Positions 1 through 8,892 of a DNA stretch of 64,000 nt are shown piece after piece (position 1 is the stretch's first letter; every line of letters begins with the position of its first letter). Below the pieces are notes generated by a model. It made no database searches. It was given only the letters and a program-made list of their open reading frames with translations, and had not been told where the DNA came from. Source of the stretch: Chitinophagales bacterium (lineage in GTDB: Bacteria; Bacteroidota; Bacteroidia; Chitinophagales; UBA10324); assembly GCA_013816805.1 (NCBI GenBank), contig JACDDS010000010.1, forward strand, positions 1 to 64,000, given 5' to 3'. A program made the translations under genes and the position numbers.

Positions 1-55
1 CATACTCCTTGAGTATCCTGATAATTTGTTCTTCGGTGAATTTTTCTCTTTTCAT
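1..55 (-). CDS. IS3-family transposase OrfA, N-terminal fragment (cut by window edge)
   Basis: The 18 visible residues begin MKREKFTEEQIIRILKEY. This matches the N-terminal helix of the helix-turn-helix OrfA protein of IS3-family elements, IS407-group style (KxRFTEEQIIxILKE), which binds the IS ends and is normally joined to the DDE integrase OrfB by frameshifting. The gene runs left out of the window, so neither its integrity nor orfB can be judged. It is transcribed away from the CRISPR array. Confidence 0.75.
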   Translation of the reverse strand, partial: MKREKFTEEQIIRILKEY

Positions 56-119
56 GACCAGTTAAATTTAAAACTGTATTTTCTATTTTTAACTGGCCCT
101 ATTTTATGGGGAGCTTACA
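1..119 (-). mobile_element. IS3-family insertion sequence, one terminus (partial)
   Basis: This is the upstream end of an insertion sequence whose body lies left of the window. Read on the minus strand it starts TGTAAGCTCCCC, the TG...CA style of IS3-family termini, and leads after about 64 bp into a transposase start codon. An inverted repeat (CCAGTTAAA near 58-66, TTTAACTGG near 88-96) lies inside the end. The exact outer boundary is inferred from the terminal CA at 118-119; the other end and the target duplication cannot be seen. The element abuts the CRISPR array, with 27 bp between its end and the first repeat. Confidence 0.7.
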
Positions 120-146
120 CGTTGTCGATTCCGATATAACATCTCA
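120..146 (+). promoter_or_regulatory. remaining CRISPR leader-proximal sequence
   Basis: Only 27 bp separate the insertion-sequence end from the first repeat. Leaders of type I arrays usually span one to several hundred bp and carry the array promoter and integration signals, so this is at most the leader-repeat junction. No promoter-like element is visible within these 27 bp. Pre-crRNA transcription would have to start inside the insertion sequence or beyond it. That this is the leader side is inferred from repeat polarity. Confidence 0.5.
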
Positions 147-3100
147 ATTTCAATTCCACATTGGTGCGATTAAAAGTTTCATCTGCCCTTACCGAACGGG
201 TTAATATCCAATTTCAATTCCACATTGGTGCGATTAAAAGGTAGCAAAGAACCGGGAGGAGATATGCTACTTCGATTTCAATTCCACATTGGTGCGATTA
301 AAAGCCTATGATGGTATTCCACTCTACCCTATCAGCCAGATTTCAATTCCACATTGGTGCGATTAAAAGTATGCTGAAATAAGCAGCTGTTCGGCTTTAC
401 TTAAATTTCAATTCCACATTGGTGCGATTAAAAGCTTCCGGACGTGATGGAAAAGGTGGAGTTCGGGTTATTTCAATTCCACATTGGTGCGATTAAAAGC
501 AGGTAATCCGGTGCAGCAATCGTGACTACCTCGATATTTCAATTCCACATTGGTGCGATTAAAAGCCTTTACAGCATCGGCAGTGAGCTTAACCGTTACC
601 TCATTTCAATTCCACATTGGTGCGATTAAAAGCATCATCTTATACTTATCCGAGAATACCTCTACCAATTTCAATTCCACATTGGTGCGATTAAAAGATG
701 AGTAAAAAAACTGTTAGTAATGCCCCAACATAATTTCAATTCCACATTGGTGCGATTAAAAGAGCTGACTGCCCTGGGCAACGGTGCTTTTAAATGATTT
801 CAATTCCACATTGGTGCGATTAAAAGCGCTCAATCCTAATATAAAAAGGGATATTGAGAACAATTTCAATTCCACATTGGTGCGATTAAAAGTGTTTCAT
901 CTGCCTTTACCGAGCGGGTGAGAATCCAATTTCAATTCCACATTGGTGCGATTAAAAGTAAATGTGATAACGCAGGCGTATGGATGGCAAACTTATTTCA
1001 ATTCCACATTGGTGCGATTAAAAGACGGTATCAGCTGTGGTATCACCAAAGAAGGCGATAATTTCAAATCCACATTGGTGCGATTAAAAGCAGGCGCTGA
1101 ATATGTATTGTTATCACTTCAAAATGGATTTCAATTCCACATTGGTGCGATTAAAAGAGTTCACCCTTTCGATGCATGAGAAAGCGAACCTCATTTCAAT
1201 TCCACATTGGTGCGATTAAAAGCCATTACAGTTATCATCGAGGCTATTATTACATATCTATTTCAATTCCACATTGGTGCGATTAAAAGGGATGGCGCCT
1301 TACAAACTTTACAGTCCGAAACTCATATTTCAATTCCACATTGGTGCGATTAAAAGCGATAATCCTGCCGCATATAATATGGAATAGTCGCATTTCAATT
1401 CCACATTGGTGCGATTAAAAGATTGGGCTGGGAAACGTGCCAGTGACAAATTTAAACAGATTTCAATTCCACATTGGTGCGATTAAAAGCCACCTGCAGA
1501 AAGGAGCATCGATATTGTAAATGTATTTCAATTCCACATTGGTGCGATTAAAAGAGTCTGCCGGCATCGGTGCATATCACTTGCGTAAAAGAATTTCAAT
1601 TCCACATTGGTGCGATTAAAAGTGCACGGTGGCATAGATCTGATTTTTTACAAAGCAATTTCAATTCCACATTGGTGCGATTAAAAGTTGATTGATGATC
1701 ATTCTTTGTGCAGGAAAATATTTATTTCAATTCCACATTGGTGCGATTAAAAGTGTGGAGAGGGATTTTCTTGCGAAAGATATTTGTCTATTTCAATTCC
1801 ACATTGGTGCGATTAAAAGTTACTTAGGATTACAATTTCTTGCTACACAATTCATTTCAATTCCACATTGGTGCGATTAAAAGAATTTTTAACAACAGAT
1901 GGTGCAGGAAATACGTCAATTTCAATTCCACATTGGTGCGATTAAAAGCATCATCCGGATCCGTAAACACATAAGAGAAAGTTCATTTCAATTCCACATT
2001 GGTGCGATTAAAAGAACAATTCCCATATCATCCTTATTCACCCAAAACGGATTTCAATTCCACATTGGTGCGATTAAAAGTATCCTCATGCACTCCTATT
2101 GCAATGAAAATTATTTCAATTCCACATTGGTGCGATTAAAAGCATCAAACAGTGCAGGTGTGAGATCATAGAAATATAATTTCAATTCCACATTGGTGCG
2201 ATTAAAAGTAGCATTGCCGAAAATATCCGGAACACAATCGCCGATTTCAATTCCACATTGGTGCGATTAAAAGACGGCACCGGATCAGGAACAAGCTTTT
2301 GTTCAAATCCATTTCAATTCCACATTGGTGCGATTAAAAGAATAATAAGAATGTGCATCCTAATGCTACTGAAGTCCATTTCAATTCCACATTGGTGCGA
2401 TTAAAAGGGAAAACTCAGAAATGTTTTCAGTGATATCAAATCCCATTTCAATTCCACATTGGTGCGATTAAAAGTGCGTATTGAAAAGTCCGCGATCTCC
2501 ATACCAGTTCAATTTCAATTCCACATTGGTGCGATTAAAAGTATATTCTGGCTAAAACATAATTCACAATCGGTGAATTTCAATTCCACATTGGTGCGAT
2601 TAAAAGCTAATCTGATCGTGGATGTAAAAGGTGATAAGGGTATTTCAATTCCACATTGGTGCGATTAAAAGTATATGATTATCCGCGCTGAAGGCTTCAA
2701 CCTTAAATTTCAATTCCACATTGGTGCGATTAAAAGTTTATTCTTATCAGTGCTTTGATCAGCATAGATCTCAATTTCAATTCCACATTGGTGCGATTAA
2801 AAGCCAAATAGGAAATATTGTAAAATCTAAAGGCCCTGACGATTTCAATTCCACATTGGTGCGATTAAAAGAATGCGCGTACTGCTTGCAAAGGCAGTGG
2901 AAATATTATTTCAATTCCACATTGGTGCGATTAAAAGGTTCCCTGGTACGCTGTATTCAATGAACTGTACTGAGATTTCAATTCCACATTGGTGCGATTA
3001 AAAGACAAGTAAAGTGCGATGGAATTTGTAGCCATATCGATATTTCAATTCCACATTGGTGCGATTAAAAGTACCGCCCAGAACAATAAGAAACAGGCCC

Positions 3101-3469
3101 AGGGAGCGAATTTCAATTCCACATTGGTGCGATTAAAAGTTTTTAAAACCGTGCGATGGATTTTGGGAGCGCTTTAATTTCAATTCCACATTGGTGCGAT
3201 TAAAAGACATACACCATACCGTAATTGATAGCTTAGTTCACGGATTTCAATTCCACATTGGTGCGATTAAAAGTTTCGGAGATTTCGGAGGATCAACGAA
3301 CAAACTTTAATTTCAATTCCACATTGGTGCGATTAAAAGTGCGGGCCGACCAGCAGATAAATCTCGGCAACGGAATTTCAATTCCACATTGGTGCGATTA
3401 AAAGCAGAATTAGAGGTCATTACTTAAAACCAATCACCAATTTCAATTCCACATTGGTGCGATTAAAAG
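147..3469 (+). CRISPR. Type I-B CRISPR array, 51 repeats / 50 spacers
   Basis: Fifty-one copies of a 30-bp repeat begin ATTTCAATTCC and end GCGATTAAAAG. They are separated by 50 spacers of 32-38 bp, mostly 35-37. All copies I read are identical except repeat 15 (1061-1090), which has T to A at repeat position 8. The last eight bases, ATTAAAAG, resemble the 5' handle (AUUGAAAG-like) left by Cas6 cleavage, so the array is read left to right with its leader end at 147. Spacers are unique except that spacer 1 (177-210) and spacer 12 (893-928) are homologous. No degenerate terminal repeat is seen. Short open frames across the array are read-through of repeats and are not genes. Confidence 0.98.
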
Positions 3470-3665
3470 CCGTTAAATAAATTTCCTTAAATATACAGTT
3501 TTCAAACACTTATAAAATCCAAAGACCCATTTTTTTAGGTCTATTCCCGTCAACCACCAATACTGCAATTCAAGTGCGGGATCGACAATACACCTTTTCA
3601 ATGCCGGGAACAGATAAAACTTCTTTTTTCTATCTAATATGTCTCAGATCTGGTCACATCGACGC
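3470..3665. other. array trailer / cas2 3' flank, no gene seen
   Basis: This AT-rich spacer separates the last repeat from the stop codon of cas2. It receives transcripts from both sides, the array on plus and the cas operon on minus. The only structure I see is a 5-bp hairpin (AGACC at 3523-3527, GGTCT at 3538-3542) with a T-rich loop, too weak to call a terminator. Confidence 0.5.
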
Positions 3666-3929
3666 CTATAAAAACGTTTCTATCTTGTTTTTCTCGCATC
3701 CTACAATCTGCTTTTCGAGCCACTTCTCATCCCGGCTCTTGAAAATGATGATGCTGTCCTTTTCAAGAACCAAAAATTTTTTAGCACGGCTGATCAGCTC
3801 CTTCAGTTTCACCTCTGTGATCTCACCTTCAAATACCGAGTTCTGAATCCAGTTCAGGTATTGCCGGCAGAGCTTCAGCATCCTGCCAACTCTCCGCGCT
3901 TCAATGTCGTAAACGAGGATTACATACAT
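3666..3929 (-). CDS. cas2: CRISPR-associated endonuclease Cas2
   Basis: This 87-residue protein is the usual Cas2 size. It has a ferredoxin-like fold start (MYVILVYDIE) with the conserved Asp at residue 8, then RVGRMLKLCRQYLNWIQNSVFEG, the typical Cas2 pattern. In the family, Cas2 bridges two Cas1 dimers in the spacer-integration complex. It is the last gene of the cas operon and begins immediately after the cas1 stop, so it is translationally linked to cas1. Its 3' end faces the trailer end of the array. Confidence 0.96.
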   Translation of the reverse strand: MYVILVYDIEARRVGRMLKLCRQYLNWIQNSVFEGEITEVKLKELISRAKKFLVLEKDSIIIFKSRDEKWLEKQIVGCEKNKIETFL

Positions 3930-4934
3930 CTACCACCACGTTTTAAAGGGTTTGTATGTCTCCACCCCCAGAATGTGCTTGCTGAGCTTATAACACTCCA
4001 GTTTTACCAGGTGCTTGTAGCTGACGCTCCTCTTCAGCGACCTATGCTGTATGGTTTCATTGATCCGTTCTTCGAAAGCCTTAACAAAAGTCTTTTTCGC
4101 TGCATCCTTCATTATGCACCGGTTCAGCTCGATGCGGAAATCATCCGCCTGAAGCTGCTTTTTATTAAGCACCGTAAAGATGGTACGGTCAACCAGGAGC
4201 GGCTTGAAAATTTCCGCAAGGTCAAGCGCAAGGGAATACCGGCGTGCTCCCGGCTCATGAAGAAAGCTGATGGTAGGATTGAGCTGGGTATGATAGATCT
4301 GTCCCAGGCAGAGGCTGTAGCACATCATGTTTCCGAATGAAATGAGTGCATTCACCTCGTTGGAAGGAGGCTGTTTGGTGCGGTTGCCCATCGTAAATTC
4401 ATCGATGATGGTTTCAAACGCCTGGTAATAGCATTGCCGGATGTTACCTTCCAGCCCCATCAGCTCGTCCACCTCCGTATAACCGTGCAGCATTTCCATG
4501 AACTGCTCGATGGAATCGATTTGCGGCTGCACATTTTTCTCACGGTTATTGTAGTAGCGCAGGTTTTTGAGCATGTTAAAAGCGGCACCCTCTATAAAGA
4601 GCCGCGCCAGCACCATCCTTTTTTCTTTTTTCACGTGGTGCATCGTCTGTTCGATCTGTACCTTGCCTGCAAGCAAGTAATCCTTTGGCATGAAGGACCC
4701 GGTATAGTGCTCGTAATAGTCGAAGAAATGGACGGCGACCTGGCTCTTGCCCAGGAAGTTGTAAAGCGCAGAATTGGCATCAAGTGCGCCATAGCAATAG
4801 AGGTCGCTCACGCTTTCAATAGGGATGTATTTCGGAGGCAGCTCTTTTCCTTCCTCATCCTGAGGCGTGAATTGAAGGGTATTGTCTTTGCGGCTCATTC
4901 GCCCTGCATTGAAGAGGTAATAGGTTTTTTTCAT
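3930..4934 (-). CDS. cas1: CRISPR-associated endonuclease Cas1 (type I-B)
   Basis: The integrase of spacer acquisition, 334 residues from the chosen ATG. The start gives MKKTYYLFNAGRMSRKDNTL, the classic I-B Cas1 N-terminus; a TTG 45 bases upstream would add 15 unrelated residues. The metal-binding triad is visible: Glu in GLEGNIRQ (about 162), His in FLHEPGARR (about 226) and Asp in LDLAEIF (about 238). The gene sits between cas4 and cas2, as in most I-B loci. Its base composition (one counted 60-base row, 4441-4500, is 53% GC) is much richer than that of cas3-cas5 in the same operon. Confidence 0.96.
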   Translation of the reverse strand: MKKTYYLFNAGRMSRKDNTLQFTPQDEEGKELPPKYIPIESVSDLYCYGALDANSALYNFLGKSQVAVHFFDYYEHYTGSFMPKDYLLAGKVQIEQTMHHVKKEKRMVLARLFIEGAAFNMLKNLRYYNNREKNVQPQIDSIEQFMEMLHGYTEVDELMGLEGNIRQCYYQAFETIIDEFTMGNRTKQPPSNEVNALISFGNMMCYSLCLGQIYHTQLNPTISFLHEPGARRYSLALDLAEIFKPLLVDRTIFTVLNKKQLQADDFRIELNRCIMKDAAKKTFVKAFEERINETIQHRSLKRSVSYKHLVKLECYKLSKHILGVETYKPFKTWW

Positions 4935-5009
4935 AAGGAAATGGTTACTGTATTTATCAAAAAAATCCTTTACTGCCAAGCCGCATCCGAATGGCTTCGC
5001 GATCCGTCT

Positions 5010-5516
5010 TCAATATTCCTCTGACCAGCAGAAATCGAAGTAGGAGCAATACCGGCATTTCTTCTTTTCAATTTTGGGCGGGCAAGCTGGCGATGCGGTA
5101 AGTTCTTCAATATTGCGGATAGTTTTTTCTATATATATCTCATCGTCTTGAGTGAGCAATACGTCGGTGCATTGATGAAAGACCGGATATTCAATTTTCC
5201 CCGATACTCCCTCGATACCACTTTTTTTCAGCAGATAAATGTAGTATTTCACCTGCCACCCGTGTGCCACTTCGCGTGCGGCTGAGCGCTTGGTTTCATG
5301 GATCACCTTATTTTTTGCATCGTAAAAATCAATCTTTGAGCCGTCTATCTCCACTTCTGAGAACTTATCTGCCCTTCGCTCATATGAATTTTCATGGATG
5401 AACCTGCCATCTGCGACGAGGTCGGAGGTGTGCTCCATGGTGATGCCATTTGCAAAGAGCCACAGCTTGCGCCTGCAGAGGTGGTAGTAGGCGATGTGGG
5501 TGGCGGTGAGGGGCAT
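5010..5516 (-). CDS. cas4: CRISPR-associated exonuclease Cas4
   Basis: A RecB-like nuclease of 168 residues that in this family trims prespacers and helps select the PAM and orientation. Four cysteines that would hold an Fe-S cluster are present: C14 and C154, C157, C163 in CRYCSYFDFC. The nuclease core shows DFYD, ETKRS (about residues 74-78) and the QVKYY motif (about 88-92). It starts 3 bp after the cas3 stop and lies directly upstream of cas1. Like cas1, it is GC-richer than the effector genes. Confidence 0.94.
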   Translation of the reverse strand: MPLTATHIAYYHLCRRKLWLFANGITMEHTSDLVADGRFIHENSYERRADKFSEVEIDGSKIDFYDAKNKVIHETKRSAAREVAHGWQVKYYIYLLKKSGIEGVSGKIEYPVFHQCTDVLLTQDDEIYIEKTIRNIEELTASPACPPKIEKKKCRYCSYFDFCWSEEY

Positions 5517-5519
5517 AGT

Positions 5520-7808
5520 TTAAAAGTTATCTTTATCATCTAACACTAATCCCAAATCTGAATCGTAGTTGCTAGTACACCATATTGACTTCGATTCTTT
5601 ATTATCTCCAATCCATATTTTATTTCTTTGATAGACTTTCCCATTTTTTCGGGCTTTTTGAAAAAGATAATTAGGGCAACTGATAACGTATTGGTTTCGG
5701 AAATACATAAATTCTTTGTAGTTGTCAAAGAAGCACTCTTTATGTTTATTCTTTTCTAAATCTTTGAATCTTTGAAGATTTTTTTCCAGATAATCATATG
5801 GATCTAAAACGTAAATATCAACTTGGGAATCAATGTCTCTGCTTTTCCACACATGCGTATTTTCTTCATCTTGTTCGGTTAGTGCTAAAGGAAGAATTAA
5901 CCAATTATCGATAATATGATCTTTTAATTTATCTGCATTAATTTCCGTTCGGCTTGAAAACTTTGGCAATTCCTTATAAATCTTATTAACTAAATCAACC
6001 AATTCAAAAGCATTATAAGATTTAGGCTGCAGAAGATTAATAGTATCTTCCAAAGGTTTACTCATCGTCCAACCTTTCTTCATTATATAGTTTCCATAAG
6101 GAGCAGGATAAACTTCATTATCTTTGAATGGTATAATTACATTTAGTTTACCTGTTGCATTAATAAACTCAAATCTTGATAATCTGCCAATTCTTTGAAC
6201 TAATCTATCAATAGGGCATATATCAGTTATCATATAATCAGCACTTATATTAACGCTCATTTCTCCAATCTGAGTAAGAATAGCTATTCCATTTGCCTTT
6301 TTATGTCGCCATGCCTCTTTGCCAAAATCATCCAATAGTAGTTCCTCTTTTTTTAATTTATCTGGTTCAGTAAATCTGCTATGATATAAAACTGGCAACT
6401 TTCCTCTATTCTTGAACCATTGATAAAATTCCACTGCTTTGGCGACGGTATTTGCATAAATGATAGTAGGTTGATCTAAAGATTTAACCAACAAATCCTG
6501 AAGTTCATTTACAACCTTATATTTCTTGATGTTTTCTATAGAACATCTTATTCTCAAATTCTCTGAAGTATCTTCTTTAATTTCCTTTGGTTTAAATCCT
6601 GTTGATTGATATAATTCCAAAGATGATTGAGGTAATGAAGCACTCATAATCAAAACCGGCACTTCCAAAAGTTTCAACACTTTTAATAACTGGAGAATAT
6701 TAGCCTGAGTAAATTCATCATAAAAATCAGCTTCATCAATAACAACACAACTATGGGCTAAATTAAACGTAATGGAATGATGGTCTTCTCTGCTATGTGT
6801 AAGCGAGATTAATAAATGATCAATTGTACAAATAGTAACGGGAGTTTCTAAAAGCCGGGCAAATTCATGTTGCAGCTTTGCTTTATGCTCCGCTTCATAA
6901 GATTTCTTAGCTGTCTCAAAATGTCTCACAAACCAAGCACTGGAATGATATAAACCTGTTTCTGATAAAGAGCTTGCGACATTTATGGATAAAGCATTTG
7001 AAGTAAAACGTGTTGGCATTGCAATAACTAAACGATCAGCTTTGTCGTTTTCAATTTGTTTTTTTGCCCAAAGTAAAGCTGCATCTGTTTTCCCTGAACC
7101 TGTTGGTGCACGTAAAAGAAGTAACTCATCCTGCCAGTTATCTTCAGCTATTTTCTGAACATTTTTTCTTTCCCATTTGAGATTAAACCGATAATCAAAT
7201 TCCCCAAATTCCGGAATTTCTTTTTTATCTTCTAATATACTTGCCCGGTGATCTGCTAATTGCAAATAGCTTCTTACTCCAGCAAATTCATAATTTTTTA
7301 AAATAGAATAACTGAAGTTTTCAGGATAGTTTAAGTCAAATGTTGTATAGCTTAATCTTTTGAATTCATTCCAAAATTCCTTGTATTTCCCATTTTCATC
7401 TTTTTCCCATCTTGTTTCCAATGATTGCCCTAATTTCCCATGATGTGCTGCTATTGATATTTTCAAAACTTCTGAAAAGGGATATTTATCATTTTGATGC
7501 AAGTAAAGACTTTCCATTTCATGACGTATGCCTGTTTTTTGCAAGTACCCACCATTAACCTTTTGAGTTTGTAAATAAATCTCATTTTCTTTCTTACAGG
7601 CAATTTGCCACTTCAAATGCTTCTTACCGTCGTCATGAAATTTTGCTGCAACCTTCAAACGCCTCTCTAAACTTTTACCAGTTAGCTGTTCATACTTTTT
7701 TATAACAAATGAATGTTTCTGAATAATTTTTTTTGCTTCGTTAGTTACATTTTCTATGTGCTCTTTTAGCGTAGTGCCTTTCGGTTTAGCTAATGGTTCA
7801 TTATTCAT
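5520..7808 (-). CDS. cas3: CRISPR-associated helicase/nuclease Cas3 (HD + SF2 helicase)
   Basis: The 762-residue effector nuclease, recruited to R-loops formed by Cascade to unwind and degrade target DNA. The N-terminal HD nuclease has H17, H58-D59 in FHDDGKKH, H122-H123 and D186. The helicase follows with Walker A APTGSGKT (about 234-241), the DEAD box (358-361), motif III SAS (389-391) and motif VI QRIGRLSR (about 538-545). Both parts look intact and are in the standard order. The start overlaps the cas7 end by 8 bp. It is strongly AT-rich (row 6481-6540 is 27% GC), unlike cas4 and cas1 downstream. Confidence 0.96.
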   Translation of the reverse strand: MNNEPLAKPKGTTLKEHIENVTNEAKKIIQKHSFVIKKYEQLTGKSLERRLKVAAKFHDDGKKHLKWQIACKKENEIYLQTQKVNGGYLQKTGIRHEMESLYLHQNDKYPFSEVLKISIAAHHGKLGQSLETRWEKDENGKYKEFWNEFKRLSYTTFDLNYPENFSYSILKNYEFAGVRSYLQLADHRASILEDKKEIPEFGEFDYRFNLKWERKNVQKIAEDNWQDELLLLRAPTGSGKTDAALLWAKKQIENDKADRLVIAMPTRFTSNALSINVASSLSETGLYHSSAWFVRHFETAKKSYEAEHKAKLQHEFARLLETPVTICTIDHLLISLTHSREDHHSITFNLAHSCVVIDEADFYDEFTQANILQLLKVLKLLEVPVLIMSASLPQSSLELYQSTGFKPKEIKEDTSENLRIRCSIENIKKYKVVNELQDLLVKSLDQPTIIYANTVAKAVEFYQWFKNRGKLPVLYHSRFTEPDKLKKEELLLDDFGKEAWRHKKANGIAILTQIGEMSVNISADYMITDICPIDRLVQRIGRLSRFEFINATGKLNVIIPFKDNEVYPAPYGNYIMKKGWTMSKPLEDTINLLQPKSYNAFELVDLVNKIYKELPKFSSRTEINADKLKDHIIDNWLILPLALTEQDEENTHVWKSRDIDSQVDIYVLDPYDYLEKNLQRFKDLEKNKHKECFFDNYKEFMYFRNQYVISCPNYLFQKARKNGKVYQRNKIWIGDNKESKSIWCTSNYDSDLGLVLDDKDNF

Positions 7809-8868
7809 TTGTCACAGCATTAGGCGTCTCATCAACTTGCGCAGCCTGCGGAAAAGCCTCGGTAAATGTTTTTATATTTTCATTACCACCATTTGGATCA
7901 AAGAGAGTAGATTTTTCTAATTCTTCTAAGGCTCTTTTATATGCTGTTTGAACGCTCACTTCACCAGTAGTATCATCACCAACAATATAAAATGCATCCC
8001 TTGCTTTTAATTCTTCAATGATATTTTTTTGCTGAGTTTTCCCTATTTCTGTATCATCATAATATCTGCAAGCCTTCCTACTCATCTTTGTATCAAATAC
8101 AATCAATACTTTTTGTGGTTCTCCTGTTGAAGCGTTACGAGCTTCATTTGCATAATCTATCATTGATTTGGTTGCTTCTAAAAACAGCTTAACCCTTCTT
8201 CTTCTTTCAGCTTCATTTACATGCTTTACATATTCTGTTTTTACATGAAACCCCTTTTCGTAACTGAACTTTTTTGAAGCACTTAAATTGGAAATGTCAA
8301 GAAAAAAATTCATTAACATCATATCAGAATCGCTTTGCTCTTTTGTAGCCAATGCTTGCTTATCATCAGTTAAAGTGTCAACTTTTAATCTCACTAATAA
8401 GTCTCTTGTAATCTGACTTTGTTGTGTAGCGACCGCAGGTGTTACAGTTAATGGTGCTGTTCTTCTTCCTGAATAACTGCCTGCTGATGGATGCATGAAC
8501 CCACCCATATCAGCCCGCAAATCAACCTCTATAGCATTTCCAATGCCATCACCATTGGAAACATAAGTATCACTTAATTTCTTGCCATTAGAAATCTCAA
8601 CTTGATTATATTTCTGTTTTTCCTTTTTTTCTTCTCCGTTCGTTTTTAATACTACTTCAATATCATTAGTCTTGTTTTTTTCTTCTTCATTAATGCGGTG
8701 AATAGCACTAAATAAAACATGACGTTGCATTTGCCCGGAAATGTAAACACGTCCATCATTACGCCTTTTAATTGAGGAGGCATTACCCAATAATTTTTCA
8801 CCGCCATTGGCAATGTGATTCTCCATTGGTGCGAGAATAGAAACTAGTATTCCTTTTATATTTTCCAT
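7801..8868 (-). CDS. cas7: Cascade backbone protein Cas7 (Cst2/DevR family, type I-B)
   Basis: The 355-residue backbone subunit polymerises along the crRNA guide. The N-terminus reads ILVSILAPMENHIAN..., followed by GNASSIKRRNDGRVYISGQMQRHVLF, the hallmark of the Cst2/DevR branch of Cas7. A glycine-rich stretch with DLRADMGGFMHP (about 117-129) follows. It lies between cas8 and cas3 with a 24-bp gap to cas8. The antisense strand over codons 11-17 carries 15 of 17 bases of the CRISPR repeat core (see findings). Confidence 0.93.
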   Translation of the reverse strand: MENIKGILVSILAPMENHIANGGEKLLGNASSIKRRNDGRVYISGQMQRHVLFSAIHRINEEEKNKTNDIEVVLKTNGEEKKEKQKYNQVEISNGKKLSDTYVSNGDGIGNAIEVDLRADMGGFMHPSAGSYSGRRTAPLTVTPAVATQQSQITRDLLVRLKVDTLTDDKQALATKEQSDSDMMLMNFFLDISNLSASKKFSYEKGFHVKTEYVKHVNEAERRRRVKLFLEATKSMIDYANEARNASTGEPQKVLIVFDTKMSRKACRYYDDTEIGKTQQKNIIEELKARDAFYIVGDDTTGEVSVQTAYKRALEELEKSTLFDPNGGNENIKTFTEAFPQAAQVDETPNAVTNE

Positions 8869-8892
8869 TATTACAAATTTTTATGAGGTTTT

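Noticed and set aside
698-732. Spacer 9 starts with ATG and reads MSKKTVSNAPT, like a gene start
   Set aside because: A 35-base spacer can look coding by chance; without a matching phage gene this cannot be told from coincidence.
943-2963. Several open frames of 62-90 codons inside the CRISPR array, with repeated FNSTLVRLK or FQFHIGAIK segments
   Set aside because: The repeated peptides are translations of the 30-bp CRISPR repeat in different frames; the parts between are spacers. They are not genes or a repeat protein family.
3523-3542. Possible terminator between the array and cas2
   Set aside because: The stem is only five base pairs with a 10-base loop and no adjacent T-run on either transcript.
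3574-3846. Plus-strand open frame over the cas2 region
   Set aside because: It is antisense to cas2, which has clear Cas2 motifs; the translation resembles no protein.
4434-5024. A 196-codon plus-strand open frame
   Set aside because: It is the antisense shadow of cas1, helped by that gene's higher GC; the His/Val-rich translation has no domain pattern.
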